Both the position numbers and the translations under genes were made by a program. The notes under the pieces were generated by a model, which made no database searches, was not told where the DNA came from, and worked only from the letters and a program-made list of their open reading frames with translations. A stretch of DNA of 64,000 nucleotides. Origin: Rufibacter ruber (lineage in GTDB: Bacteria > Bacteroidota > Bacteroidia > Cytophagales > Hymenobacteraceae). Positions 7,394 to 16,264 of this stretch are shown here, piece after piece (position 1 is the stretch's first letter; the number at the start of each line of letters is the position of its first letter). The stretch is from contig NZ_LRMM01000006.1 of assembly GCF_001647275.1 (NCBI RefSeq), positions 1-64,000 on the forward strand, in the 5' to 3' direction.

Positions 7394-9397
7394 TCAGGAA
7401 TTAGTGGCTGCCACCAAAAGCGGCTCTTCTGGTGCCATGCTTTTTTTAGGCAGAGCCACGCTGAAAGTACTGCCGCTTCCCTCCTGGCTCTCTACCGAAA
7501 TGGTGCCGCCAATGCCTTCCAGGAGCTCCTTGCAGAGCATGAGCCCCAGCCCGGTCCCCTTCTCATTGTAGGTGCCTTTAGAGGAGAAGCGCTGCTCAGA
7601 GAACAGTTTGTCTACTACCTTGGGTGAAATGCCGGTACCGGTGTCTTTTACCTGAAGCACAATCTTCTGGTCTGCTTCTTTCGCCTGTAGACAGACAGTC
7701 CCTCCCGGTTGGGTAAACTTAATGGCATTCATCACCAGGTTTCTGATGACAAAGTTGAGACGTTCCCGGTCAGAGGAAAGCTGTAGCCCTTCCGGAATTT
7801 CATTGACCAGTTCTATCTGCTTCATTTCAGCGTTATGCGCCAGCAGCGAAACATTCTCCCCGGCCAGATAATGCAGGTTTAACTTTTCATACTGGACAGA
7901 GGCGCCAGTTATTTGATTTTTAGCCCAGATCAGCAGGTTGTCCAGCAAATTAGAGGCGTTCTCATAATCTTTGCCCAGCATCTTGAAGAGGCGTTTGAAT
8001 TCCTGGTCGTTCATGGCATTGGCATCTGCCAGGTAGAAAAGTGCCTGCACTGAGGCAAACGGGCTGCGCAGGTCATGGGAGATGATAGAGAAGATCTTGT
8101 TCTTAAAGGTATTCAGCTTCTCCAGTTCATCCCGCTGCTTTTTCATGACAGCGGCCTGTTCAGCCATGGCTTCTTTCTGGAGCGTAATCTCATAGTTCTG
8201 CGCCTGAACCCGGGCATTGATTTCCCTCAGCGCCCTGTTCTGAATCTTGGAGCGGCGTCTGCTAAAGAACAAAACCCCCGCTAAGCCCAGAGAGGCACCC
8301 AGGGCCAGCAGAACCAGCCACTTCACCTGTTTCTGGTGCGCCAGCTCCTGCTGCTGCCGGGTCTGCTCCAGCTTGAGCTTTTGGTTTTCCAGTTCTTTTT
8401 TCTCGTTCTCAAAGGCAGCCTCTGCCTCTGCCGCCATTTCGCGCCTTCTTTCTGAGTGGAGCGTATCAGTGGCCAAAGTTCTGATCAGCAGATGGTCATA
8501 AGCGTCTTTGTACTGTTTCTGCGCCGCGTAGAGATCCTGCAACAAATCAGCCGACAAGGCTACATCTAGCGTGGAGTGCATGTTACTGGCCAGCTCAAGG
8601 CTCTGCTTCGCCACTTTGATGGCGGCGGGGTAATCCTTCTGCTGCTGGTGAAGCTCCGCGAGCTTGCGCAGGTTGCTCACTTTGGCGGCCGTGTTCTGTA
8701 GCTCATCATCAATTTTCAGGGCTTGGTGCAGGTACGAGAAGGCCTTGTCTATGTTTCCTAAATTGGCATTGACCACTCCCAAATGGTAAAGGCTCACTGA
8801 AAGCCCCCGGCGGTCTCCCAGTTCCTCTTTCATTTTGGCGGCTTTCAGGAAGTGGGCCAGCGCCCCTTCATTGTCTCCCCGGTCTTCATAGATGCTGCCC
8901 ATGTTGTTATAAAGGCGGCTCATGCCCAGTTTGTCCCCAATCTTTTCAGCAATCACCAGTCCCTCCTGGTAGCGAACCATTGATTTGTCAAAATCATTGT
9001 TCCTGAAATTCACATTCCCCAGGTTCACCAGAGAACTCACCATGCCCAGTGAATCTTTCAGCTCGCGGCGAATTTGTAACGCCCGCTGGTGGCACCGCAT
9101 GGCTTTCCCGTACTCAGACAGGTTCATGTACCCCACCCCCTGGTAATTAAGGGCAGCGGCTTGGCCAGAAAGGAAGTGGAGCCTGGTCGCCAGCTTTTCA
9201 GCCTGCTGGCCCGTTGCAACTGCTTTTTCAGGGTCAAACTTGGTGTACTGTTCACTGATTTTGTTCAGTAACACTACTTTTAAGGAATCTGAGGGGGTTT
9301 TCTGCACCAAGGTCTGCAAACTGTCAACCACTGACTGCTGGGCCACAGCCTGCCCTGCTAAAAAGAAGAGTAGGACGAGAATGGGGAAAAATCTCAT
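7394..9397 (-). CDS. TPR-repeat sensor histidine kinase
   Basis: This is a membrane sensor kinase of 667 residues. It starts with a signal peptide (MRFFPILVLLFFLAGQAVAQ), followed by a periplasmic run of tetratricopeptide repeats to about residue 330. A coiled coil and one transmembrane helix (VKWLVLLALGASLGLAGVLFF, about 357-380) come next, then a second coiled coil. The HisKA box FSIISHDLRSPFASV has the phospho-accepting His near 440. The HATPase domain has NLVMNAIKF (N box), DTGTGISP (G1) and GTGLGLMLCKELL (G2). The ATG at 9397 is chosen because the signal peptide begins there. No receiver-domain gene is adjacent, so this is an orphan kinase whose partner is unknown. Confidence 0.92.
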   Translation of the reverse strand: MRFFPILVLLFFLAGQAVAQQSVVDSLQTLVQKTPSDSLKVVLLNKISEQYTKFDPEKAVATGQQAEKLATRLHFLSGQAAALNYQGVGYMNLSEYGKAMRCHQRALQIRRELKDSLGMVSSLVNLGNVNFRNNDFDKSMVRYQEGLVIAEKIGDKLGMSRLYNNMGSIYEDRGDNEGALAHFLKAAKMKEELGDRRGLSVSLYHLGVVNANLGNIDKAFSYLHQALKIDDELQNTAAKVSNLRKLAELHQQQKDYPAAIKVAKQSLELASNMHSTLDVALSADLLQDLYAAQKQYKDAYDHLLIRTLATDTLHSERRREMAAEAEAAFENEKKELENQKLKLEQTRQQQELAHQKQVKWLVLLALGASLGLAGVLFFSRRRSKIQNRALREINARVQAQNYEITLQKEAMAEQAAVMKKQRDELEKLNTFKNKIFSIISHDLRSPFASVQALFYLADANAMNDQEFKRLFKMLGKDYENASNLLDNLLIWAKNQITGASVQYEKLNLHYLAGENVSLLAHNAEMKQIELVNEIPEGLQLSSDRERLNFVIRNLVMNAIKFTQPGGTVCLQAKEADQKIVLQVKDTGTGISPKVVDKLFSEQRFSSKGTYNEKGTGLGLMLCKELLEGIGGTISVESQEGSGSTFSVALPKKSMAPEEPLLVAATNS

Positions 9398-9859
9398 GGG
9401 AAAATGTTGTTGTCTGTCGGGCAGAGGGCTGCTTAGTCTAAAGGTACAATAAAAATTGAGAAAATAGAACCTGAGCCAGGTGCGTATCTGCGGTTGCACA
9501 CGTTGAATAAAACTTTTGTAACACATTTACAGGGAGTTGCTTTCCAAGGGTAAGAGGAGTTCTATAACTCATCAAAAGAACCATGCCCGCTGTCAAGCCT
9601 GACGCTCCCCCTCATTAAGCGGCGGCAAGGGCTTTATATTAGTGAAGGTTTTAAGAATACCTGAATTTGCCTGCACTGGCATTGCCGCCATCGCCCCTTC
9701 CTTGCCCACCTGGTGCTGCCTGTAAGCTAACAGCAACGCCTCAGCGCTACTTCTCTCTTGCCGCTATTCCTGATAAATCAGAACCCGGTCAGGCAAAATT
9801 GTGGAGGGCATTTATATCTGGCGCAAGCGGCTTTGTTAGGATTTTACGGTAGTAGGCTT
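9398..9859. other. Intergenic region between two minus-strand genes
   Basis: About 460 nt with no convincing gene. It should hold the promoter of the sensor kinase. Open frames here are short and without family features. Confidence 0.55.
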
Positions 9860-9898
9860 CTGTTTCTGGGCTGTTTTTAGGAAAGTAGGCCCAAAACG
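9860..9898. repeat. HP40 hairpin copy 7 (GTAG variant)
   Basis: The left arm CTGTTTCTGGGCTGTTTTT faces GAAAGTAGGCCCAAAACG. The inner right arm has GTAG where most copies have ACAG. Confidence 0.85.
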
Positions 9899-9972
9899 TG
9901 GCTCCCCTTAGACGCCTGCACCCGCCAAAACTTCATCAATGCAGCAAACCAAGGACACTAACCAGCTTCAGG

Positions 9973-10581
9973 TTATAAGATACTGCTACCGGAAATCACA
10001 TGCCCGCCCCTTTGTAGAATCTCTTCCCGGGCCTGGGCAAAACCGTCTGCTGAAATGGCCCGGGTGGCATCTTCAATAATGGAAGTGGTAAAGCCCTCCT
10101 GCAGCGCATCTAACGCCGTGAAATACACACAATAGTCGGCGGCCAGACCAGCCAGAAACACAGAAGTTACGCCTTTTCCCGTTAAGTACTGGGCAAGCGC
10201 TGTAGATTTCAGGTGCCCGTTGTCATAGAAACCACTGTACGAATCAATCTCAGGGTTTGTCCCTTTTCTGAAAATAGCTTCTACTTTGGTCATGTCTAAA
10301 GCCGGGGAAAACTCTGCCCCCGGGGTTCCCTGAATACAGTGGTCTGGCCACAGCACCTGCTCCAGCCCCTGCAGCTGGGTGGTTTCAAAGACCTGCTTGC
10401 CTTCATGCTGGGAGGCAAAGCTTTTATGGTGGGCGGGGTGCCAGTCCTGGGTGGCTACCACCAGATCAAACTTCGGTTGCAGCTGGTTGGCCAGCGCAAT
10501 AATTTCCTCTCCGCCGGGTACGGCCAGCGCTCCGCCCGGAATAAAGTCATTCTGTATATCAACTAAGATAAGTGCTTTCAT
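9973..10581 (-). CDS. pncA: Nicotinamidase
   Basis: PncA hydrolyses nicotinamide to nicotinate, feeding PncB, which is encoded about 3 kb away on the other strand. The product is 202 residues. The cysteine-hydrolase triad is visible: Asp in LVDIQNDF (residue 8), Lys in IFRKGTNP, and Cys in AGLAADYCV. Metal-site residues are seen in ATQDWHPAHH. The ATG at 10581 (MKALILVDIQ) fits the family start. An upstream in-frame start would add residues without homology. The amidase gene lies 48 nt upstream on the same strand, so the two may be cotranscribed. Confidence 0.95.
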   Translation of the reverse strand: MKALILVDIQNDFIPGGALAVPGGEEIIALANQLQPKFDLVVATQDWHPAHHKSFASQHEGKQVFETTQLQGLEQVLWPDHCIQGTPGAEFSPALDMTKVEAIFRKGTNPEIDSYSGFYDNGHLKSTALAQYLTGKGVTSVFLAGLAADYCVYFTALDALQEGFTTSIIEDATRAISADGFAQAREEILQRGGHVISGSSIL

Positions 10582-10629
10582 ATGAAGTGTTTGTGCGTTC
10601 GGCAACGGTTTAAGTCAGGCTTTCCCTTC

Positions 10630-11253
10630 TTATTTTTCTATACTGGCCACGTCTTCTCTGAGTTTGGGCAACAGGTTGTAGAGAGCTTCTCCCGGGCAGG
10701 CGGTAGTGGCATTGTCTTTATGCCCGGAAATGGTGGCGGCCGGTATTTTCCAACGTTTGGCTATGGCTTTGGTGAGCAGCAGCAGGCTTTGGTATTGGGC
10801 TTCTGTGACCTGTTCTTTGTTAAAATTGCCCTCCAGCACAATAAGAGCGTGGCCGGTGGGGTCATACGGGGTGTTGGAGTCGCCTACGTACTGAAGCGCC
10901 CGCCCTTCGCCAATGCGCCCGTCTACTGAAATATAGAAGTGGTACGGAATATCTGCCCATGGCTCCTTGATGCGCCCGTCAGAGAGAGGGCTGCGTTCCA
11001 TGGAGAATTTCTGCAGCGCCTTCAGTTTTTGCTCAAGCGTACGGCTGGCATTCTGGTTGGTGGCGGTGTGGTGAATGGTAATCCGGTTGGGTACGTGCTG
11101 CTTCATCTCCAGCACGGGCGTGGCAGCCCCCCACTGACTCCGGGTCACGACCGGTACTCCCTTGGGAATAGAAACTGTCTGGGAGGTGCGGCAGGCGCTC
11201 ACCAGCAGCAGGGTAATGAGAACAACAATTAGAGAGGAGGAAAGAGACTTCAT
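10630..11253 (-). CDS. N-acetylmuramoyl-L-alanine amidase (PGRP/Amidase_2), lipoprotein
   Basis: This zinc amidase cleaves the lactyl-peptide bond of peptidoglycan. The 207-residue product begins with a hydrophobic segment ending in LLVSAC, a lipobox, so it is a lipoprotein facing the periplasm. The zinc ligands are recognisable: His in RITIHHTA, His in SGHKDNATTACPG, and the Cys in ACPG. VTRSQWGA is the usual opening of the domain, and YHFYISVDGRIGEGR and GHALIVLEGNF are conserved. The start at 11253 gives a normal signal sequence and is preceded by GAGG-rich sequence. It lies just upstream of pncA on the same strand. Confidence 0.93.
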   Translation of the reverse strand: MKSLSSSLIVVLITLLLVSACRTSQTVSIPKGVPVVTRSQWGAATPVLEMKQHVPNRITIHHTATNQNASRTLEQKLKALQKFSMERSPLSDGRIKEPWADIPYHFYISVDGRIGEGRALQYVGDSNTPYDPTGHALIVLEGNFNKEQVTEAQYQSLLLLTKAIAKRWKIPAATISGHKDNATTACPGEALYNLLPKLREDVASIEK

Positions 11254-11471
11254 GAGGCGGGGATGGAATTGAATTTTGAGCTTTTTCAGGCTATGGTTTG
11301 CCTTTTTTAATTTCGAAACAAAAGGTTCTTCTATTGTTATGTGATGGGCCAAGCAGCATTCCAGGGAGTGCCGCTGCAAAGGTCACTTCTGTTGACGCCC
11401 TTTTACAGCACCCAGGACAAATGTAAGCAAGCTCTTATGTTCCAGGAAGAAAGGGGATGATTATATTGCTT

Positions 11472-11511
11472 CTGTTTCCGGGCTATTTTACCAAAAACAG
11501 CCCGGAAACAG
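11472..11511. repeat. HP40 hairpin copy 8
   Basis: CTGTTTCCGGGCTATTTT faces AAAAACAGCCCGGAAACAG. CCGGGCT is matched by AGCCCGG, a compensated variant. It ends 4 nt before the proA stop. Confidence 0.93.
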
Positions 11512-11515
11512 AAAA

Positions 11516-12763
11516 TCACCCTCTTACCTGCCCGTTGCCGCGCACTATCCATTTGTAGCTGGTGAGCTCCTCCAGCCCCATGGGGCCGCGGGCGTGCAAC
11601 TTTTGGGTACTGATTCCTATTTCGGCCCCCAGGCCGAACTGGGCCCCGTCTGTGAACCCGGTGGAGGTGTTGGCATACACGGCGGCGGCGTCTACGGCGT
11701 TTAAGAATACCTCTATGTTGGCAGCGTCTTCACTTAGGATTGCCTCGCTGTGTTTGGAGCTGTAGCGGGCAATATGATCCAAGGCCTCTGGCAAATCCCC
11801 CACCGTTTTCACCGCCAGTTTCAAAGAGAGGAACTCTGTGCCGAAGTGCTCTTCCTGCGCCGGATGCAGCAGGTGGGCAGGATAATGTGCGCGTAGGGCT
11901 TGGTAGGCGGCGGCATCGGCAAAAAGCTCTACGCCGGCCTGAGCCATTGGGGCCACCAGTGCCGGAAGGTCTGTCAATCTTTTCTGGTGCAGCAACAGGC
12001 AGTCCAGGGCGTTGCAGACGCTCACGCGGCGGGTCTTGGCATTGAATAAGATGGCGGTGCCTTTCTCCAGATCAGCGGTTTCATCAAAGAAGGTGTGCAC
12101 AATGCCCGCCCCAGTTTCAATAACGGGAACTTTAGCATTTTGCCGTACAAAATCTATCAGGCCTTGGCTGCCGCGCGGAATCAAGACGTCTACATACCCC
12201 ACCGCTTCCAGCAGGCTTTGCGTGGCTTCGCGCTCCACGGGCAACAGCGTGGCTACGTGTGGAGTAATGCCGTGTTTTTCCAGCACCGCATGAATGACTT
12301 TGATGATGGCATTGTTGGAAAATTCGGCATCACTGCCGCCTTTCAATATGCAGGCGTTGCCGGTTTTGAAACAGAGCGAAAATACGTCAAACGTCACGTT
12401 GGGTCGGGCTTCGTAAATCACGCCCACCACGCCTAGCGGCACCCGTATTTTGCTAATATTTAAACCGTTAGGTAGTTCTTTCTGAAAAATCACTTCGCCC
12501 AAGGGCGAAGGAAGAGTGGTCACATTCTCTATGTCTTTGGCAATGTCCTGCAGGCGCGCCTCGGTTAGTTTGAGACGGTCATACTTGGGGTCTGCCGGAG
12601 ACATGCGGTCCAGGTCTTTCTGATTTTCCTGCAGCAGGAACGGCGTGTTCTCCAGGGCGGCTGCGGCCACGTCCCGCAGGACGGAGTTGATTTGTTCTGC
12701 GCTGAGCGAGGTGAATGTTCGGCTGGCGGCTTGGGTTTGGGTAAAGATATCTTGGTACGGCAT
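11516..12763 (-). CDS. proA: Glutamate-5-semialdehyde dehydrogenase (gamma-glutamyl phosphate reductase)
   Basis: ProA reduces gamma-glutamyl phosphate to glutamate-5-semialdehyde with NADPH, the second step of proline synthesis. The 415-residue length matches the family. Visible motifs are [40 protein letters not shown], the IPRGSQGLI segment, and [14 protein letters not shown] with the catalytic cysteine. The C-terminal [20 protein letters not shown] motif is also typical. The start is ATG 12763. proB lies upstream on the same strand, 209 nt away with an HP40 copy at its stop, so the pair is in pathway order (proB then proA). Confidence 0.97.
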   Translation of the reverse strand: MPYQDIFTQTQAASRTFTSLSAEQINSVLRDVAAAALENTPFLLQENQKDLDRMSPADPKYDRLKLTEARLQDIAKDIENVTTLPSPLGEVIFQKELPNGLNISKIRVPLGVVGVIYEARPNVTFDVFSLCFKTGNACILKGGSDAEFSNNAIIKVIHAVLEKHGITPHVATLLPVEREATQSLLEAVGYVDVLIPRGSQGLIDFVRQNAKVPVIETGAGIVHTFFDETADLEKGTAILFNAKTRRVSVCNALDCLLLHQKRLTDLPALVAPMAQAGVELFADAAAYQALRAHYPAHLLHPAQEEHFGTEFLSLKLAVKTVGDLPEALDHIARYSSKHSEAILSEDAANIEVFLNAVDAAAVYANTSTGFTDGAQFGLGAEIGISTQKLHARGPMGLEELTSYKWIVRGNGQVRG

Positions 12764-12927
12764 GGGGTTACATTCTTGAACTCTTTAATATAGTATTGTC
12801 ATTCTAAAAGAATCTTGGTGGCAAACTAGAAAGGCAAATGCTACTACCGTTCGCCCACAAGATCCTTTCAGGAGGACAAAAGAAGGTGAGCACTGTGCTA
12901 TTTAAATTTTAAGTTTCCTCTGGAAGT

Positions 12928-12967
12928 CCGTTTTTGATCTATTTTCGCCAAAACAGGCCAAAAACGG
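12928..12967. repeat. HP40 hairpin copy 9
   Basis: CCGTTTTTGATCTATTTT faces AAAACAGGCCAAAAACGG, with outer ends CCG/CGG. It lies 5 nt from the proB stop codon, between proB and proA, so it would be transcribed if the two genes share an mRNA. Confidence 0.88.
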
Positions 12968-12972
12968 AAAAT

Positions 12973-14064
12973 TTAATTCAGCTCAGGGTTCAGGAACAGG
13001 TAATCATAGTGCACCAGGGGCTTCTGGTTTTTCTGGCCCAGCCGCTCCTGCGCTTTATCTGAGCCGTATTCGGCAATGCCAACGCCCAGGGGTTTCTCCT
13101 GCTCGTCTACCAGCTTCAGTATGTCGCCTTTTTTGAAATCACCGGAGATTTGGAGAATGCCCACCGGTAGGAGACTCACGGCTTTCCCCGTTGAACTCAA
13201 GGCGGCTTTTGCGCCGGCGTTCACCTGCACCACACCTTTGGCATAGGTGCCGGAATGGGCAATCCATTTTTTCTTGCCAGAGGCGGTTTTGTCGGGCCGG
13301 AAGCGCGTGTTCAACACATTCTCTTCCAGCAGGTCCAGCAGCACGTTTTCGGTTTTGCCGTTGGCTATGTGCACCGCAATGCCCAGCTGCGCCACCTTCT
13401 GCGCCATGTGGCACTTGGTGATCATGCCGCCACGCCCAAACTGCGACCGCTGCGTGGTGACAAAGCTGGAGAAGCCGGTGGTGCTGGCGTCAATCTCTCT
13501 GATCACCTCAGAAGCCGGGTCTTTGGGGTCGCCGTTGTAAATGCCGTTCACGTTGCTGAGAATCAGGAGCGCATCAGCGTTTAACATGGAGGCAATGAGC
13601 CCGGCCAGCTCGTCATTGTCAGTGAACATGAGTTCAGTGACCGAGATCACGTCGTTCTCGTTCACAATGGGAATTACGTTGTTCTGGAGCAGCACCCTAA
13701 AGCAGTTCTGCATGTTGAGGTAGTGGCCACGGTCCCGGAAGTCTTCTTTGGTCACCAGCACCTGCGCGCAGAGCAACTGGTGCTGCTGGAACAGCTCAGA
13801 GTACGTGTTAATCAGCTTGACCTGCCCAATAGAAGCCAACAGCTGGCGGCTGCTTACGGCATCTGCTTTTTCTGAGACGGAGATCAGGCTTCGGCCGGAG
13901 GCCACCGCCCCCGAGGACACCACAATGACTTCTTTGCCCTGTTGTTTCAGGGAGGCAATCTGGTGCACCAGGTGCTGCATGCGGGCAAGGTCAGGCATGC
14001 CGTTCTCCTGGGTGAGCACGTTGGAGCCAATCTTGACAATGATTCGGTGGTAAGGAAGCGGCAT
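12973..14064 (-). CDS. proB: Glutamate 5-kinase
   Basis: ProB phosphorylates glutamate as the first step of proline synthesis. The 363-residue protein has an N-terminal amino-acid-kinase domain (RIIVKIGSNVLTQENG; VVSSGAVASGR; IVNENDVIS; FTDNDELAGLIASML; RGGMITKCHMAQKV) and a C-terminal PUA domain (about 275-360, with KGVVQVNAGAKAAL and GDILKLVDE). The kinase domain is where proline feedback inhibition usually acts. The start is ATG 14064. It is transcribed toward proA, with an HP40 hairpin in the gap. Confidence 0.96.
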   Translation of the reverse strand: MPLPYHRIIVKIGSNVLTQENGMPDLARMQHLVHQIASLKQQGKEVIVVSSGAVASGRSLISVSEKADAVSSRQLLASIGQVKLINTYSELFQQHQLLCAQVLVTKEDFRDRGHYLNMQNCFRVLLQNNVIPIVNENDVISVTELMFTDNDELAGLIASMLNADALLILSNVNGIYNGDPKDPASEVIREIDASTTGFSSFVTTQRSQFGRGGMITKCHMAQKVAQLGIAVHIANGKTENVLLDLLEENVLNTRFRPDKTASGKKKWIAHSGTYAKGVVQVNAGAKAALSSTGKAVSLLPVGILQISGDFKKGDILKLVDEQEKPLGVGIAEYGSDKAQERLGQKNQKPLVHYDYLFLNPELN

Positions 14065-14166
14065 TCTTTAAGATTCAGGAAAAGAAAGCCTAATTTTAAA
14101 GGATTAGGGGTGAAAAGCCTAAATATTTTTAACAATTCATGAGCAGGGCTGTGAAAATGATAAAAG

Positions 14167-14640
14167 TTATACCCGGATCACATCTGTGTCAACGGGCACA
14201 TACCCCCACTGCCGGCCCATGCTCAGGACTTGCCCTTTGTGGTGAAATTCATGGGTGATGACGTGGGTGAACAATTGGAGCGGCGTTACCATCACTTCAT
14301 TTCCGTACAGCGGGAACGGCTTCTGCTCCTGCCACTTCTCCCGGTAGCATGCCAGGAATGCAAGCACCAGTTCATCTATGTGGCGGTAGTAATGCTCTAT
14401 TTCTGGCAACGTGCTGAACGCCTCCTCCGCGGGTATATCTTCGGCTTTCCCTAAGCCAATTTTTCCCAGCCAATAGGCGTAGGTTCTGGCGTTGTGTACC
14501 AGCAGGTTGCATATGCTGCCCCGCCCGAAACCGGCCACCGAGCCCACCAATTCTGCGGGCGAAAGCTGCTGGCAGTACTGGAACAGCACCTGGCGGGAGC
14601 TCTGCACCAGTTGGTACTGGGTGTGCAGGAGTTCATTCAT
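14167..14640 (-). CDS. DinB-family protein
   Basis: This four-helix-bundle protein of the DinB/YfiT superfamily has 157 residues. The metal-binding histidines are visible in LLVHNARTYAYWLG and in VITHEFHHKGQVL. Many relatives are metal-dependent thiol transferases or have unknown function, so no substrate is claimed. The ATG at 14640 (MNELLHTQ) is preferred. A longer frame would start at 14679, but those extra residues (MSYFSENRPKIER) are simply a translation of an HP40 repeat. That repeat ends 5 nt before the chosen start, covering the place where a ribosome-binding site would be. Confidence 0.88.
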   Translation of the reverse strand: MNELLHTQYQLVQSSRQVLFQYCQQLSPAELVGSVAGFGRGSICNLLVHNARTYAYWLGKIGLGKAEDIPAEEAFSTLPEIEHYYRHIDELVLAFLACYREKWQEQKPFPLYGNEVMVTPLQLFTHVITHEFHHKGQVLSMGRQWGYVPVDTDVIRV

Positions 14641-14645
14641 GCGTT

Positions 14646-14685
14646 CTATTTTGGGTCTGTTTTCAGAAAAGTAGCTCAAAAACAG
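14646..14685. repeat. HP40 hairpin copy 10 (GTAG variant), next to a start codon
   Basis: CTATTTTGGGTCTGTTTT faces AAAAGTAGCTCAAAAACAG. It begins 5 nt upstream of the DinB start codon and is 24 nt beyond the antiporter stop. Confidence 0.85.
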
Positions 14686-14709
14686 GAATCCTGTAAATCA
14701 CCGGCTGCT

Positions 14710-15972
14710 TTACACATCCATGGTTTCCAGCGGCTGTTTCCGGTTCAGGCGTTTCACCAGCCCGCCCAGCGTGAGCCCCTGCACTATGATGGAGAACAGC
14801 ACCACAATGTAGGTCACCGCCACCAGCAGGTTGCGTTCCATTGCCTCAGTGAGGGAAAGTGCCAGGGCAATGGAAATGCCGCCCCGCAGGCCGCCCCAGG
14901 TCATGATGGCCAGCGTACGGTCTGGGAACCGGCTCTTAAACCGGAACAGCAGCGCGGGCACAAACAGTGACACCATGCGCGCCAGCAGAATGAGGAAGAT
15001 AGCCACCAGCCCCACGTAAATGAACGCGTGGTGAATGGGAATGATAATCAGCTCCAGCCCGATGAGCACGAACAAAATAGCGTTCATGATCTCATCTACC
15101 ATTTCCCAGAACTTGTGCACGTAATCTGTGGTGACTTTTGACATGGCGTACTCGGGGCCGCGGTTGCCAATGAATAAACCGGCCGCCACCATGGCCAGCG
15201 GGGCCGAAAAGTGGAACATGGGCGCCAGCACCATACCGCCCACCACCAGGGCCAGCGTAATAAGCACTTCGGTTTGGTAATGGTCAATGGAGCGCATCAT
15301 GAGAAACGCCACGTAGCCCAGCGCCACGCCCAGGAAAATGCCGCCCGCCACTTCCTCCAGCAGCAACAGCCCAATCTCCCCGGCCTCAATGTCACCGGTG
15401 CCCTCCCGGGCAATGTTAAACAGTGTCAGGAAGATCACTACACCCACGCCGTCATTGAACAGGGACTCACCGGTGATATTGGTCTCCACCGATTCTGAGA
15501 CACCGGTTTTCTTCAGGATAGACAAAACAGCAATAGGGTCGGTGGGCGAAATGAGAGCGCCAAACAGGAGGCAATGGATCAATTCTACCGGCTGGTACAG
15601 AAACGGCAGCAGCCAGTACAGCAGGTAGCCCACCAGAAACGTTGACAGCAGCGTGCCAAACGTGGCGAAGGCCAGAATGGGCCGCGTAGACGTGCGCAGT
15701 TTCTTCACATCTGTGTGCAGCGCCCCGGCAAACAGCAGGAACCCCAGCATAAAATCCAGCAGGAAATCAGAGAAATCTATGGCCACCAGGGCATTGCGGA
15801 GAAATTCCACCAACGGGGCGGCAAAGCTCCCCGCCAGTAGAATGCCCAATGACAGCAGCAGGGCCAACACCATGACGCCAATTGTGCCGGGCAGTTTCAC
15901 GAAACGGATATTGATAAACGCCAGCACCGCCGACAGGGCAATGAGAAGCGCGAAGAGTTTAAGTGATTCCAC
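14710..15972 (-). CDS. Na+/H+ antiporter, CPA1 (NhaP-like)
   Basis: This is an inner-membrane cation:proton antiporter of 420 residues with about 12 hydrophobic helices. FGALISPTDPIAVL and ITGESLFNDGVGVVIF are the hallmark CPA1 segments. The aspartates in these two motifs are the likely ion-binding residues. MTWGGLRGGISIALALSL near residue 375 is the conserved late helix. The C-terminus is short, with no large cytoplasmic regulatory domain. The start is GTG at 15972. The DinB gene follows on the same strand after 69 nt, with an HP40 copy between. The ion specificity (Na+, K+ or Li+) cannot be read from sequence. Confidence 0.92.
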   Translation of the reverse strand: MESLKLFALLIALSAVLAFINIRFVKLPGTIGVMVLALLLSLGILLAGSFAAPLVEFLRNALVAIDFSDFLLDFMLGFLLFAGALHTDVKKLRTSTRPILAFATFGTLLSTFLVGYLLYWLLPFLYQPVELIHCLLFGALISPTDPIAVLSILKKTGVSESVETNITGESLFNDGVGVVIFLTLFNIAREGTGDIEAGEIGLLLLEEVAGGIFLGVALGYVAFLMMRSIDHYQTEVLITLALVVGGMVLAPMFHFSAPLAMVAAGLFIGNRGPEYAMSKVTTDYVHKFWEMVDEIMNAILFVLIGLELIIIPIHHAFIYVGLVAIFLILLARMVSLFVPALLFRFKSRFPDRTLAIMTWGGLRGGISIALALSLTEAMERNLLVAVTYIVVLFSIIVQGLTLGGLVKRLNRKQPLETMDV

Positions 15973-16063
15973 AGAGAGTGCGTTAGGTTCTGGTAATGAT
16001 TCTCAAGTCACCCATGTCTACGGCGCAACCCTTAAAACCGATATTTTCCTCATACGTGGGGTT

Positions 16064-16103
16064 CTGTTTTGGAGCTGTTTTTCTGAAAACAGGCCGAAAA
16101 CAG
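16064..16103. repeat. HP40 hairpin copy 11
   Basis: CTGTTTTGGAGCTGTTTTT faces GAAAACAGGCCGAAAACAG. The middle is mismatched here (GGAGC against GGCCG). It lies upstream of the antiporter gene. Confidence 0.9.
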
Positions 16104-16264
16104 AGCAGAAAAACATAGAAAATTAAATGATACAACTTGAGGGAACAGTCGGCAAAATAAAAGGAATGGCAGTAGCTGCTGCCGTTTGCCGCCTGTTCCC
16201 TAAGATTCATTCAGGATGCCAAAGAGGAAGAGAGATTTCATTCTTTTTCGTTGCTTACCCTGCC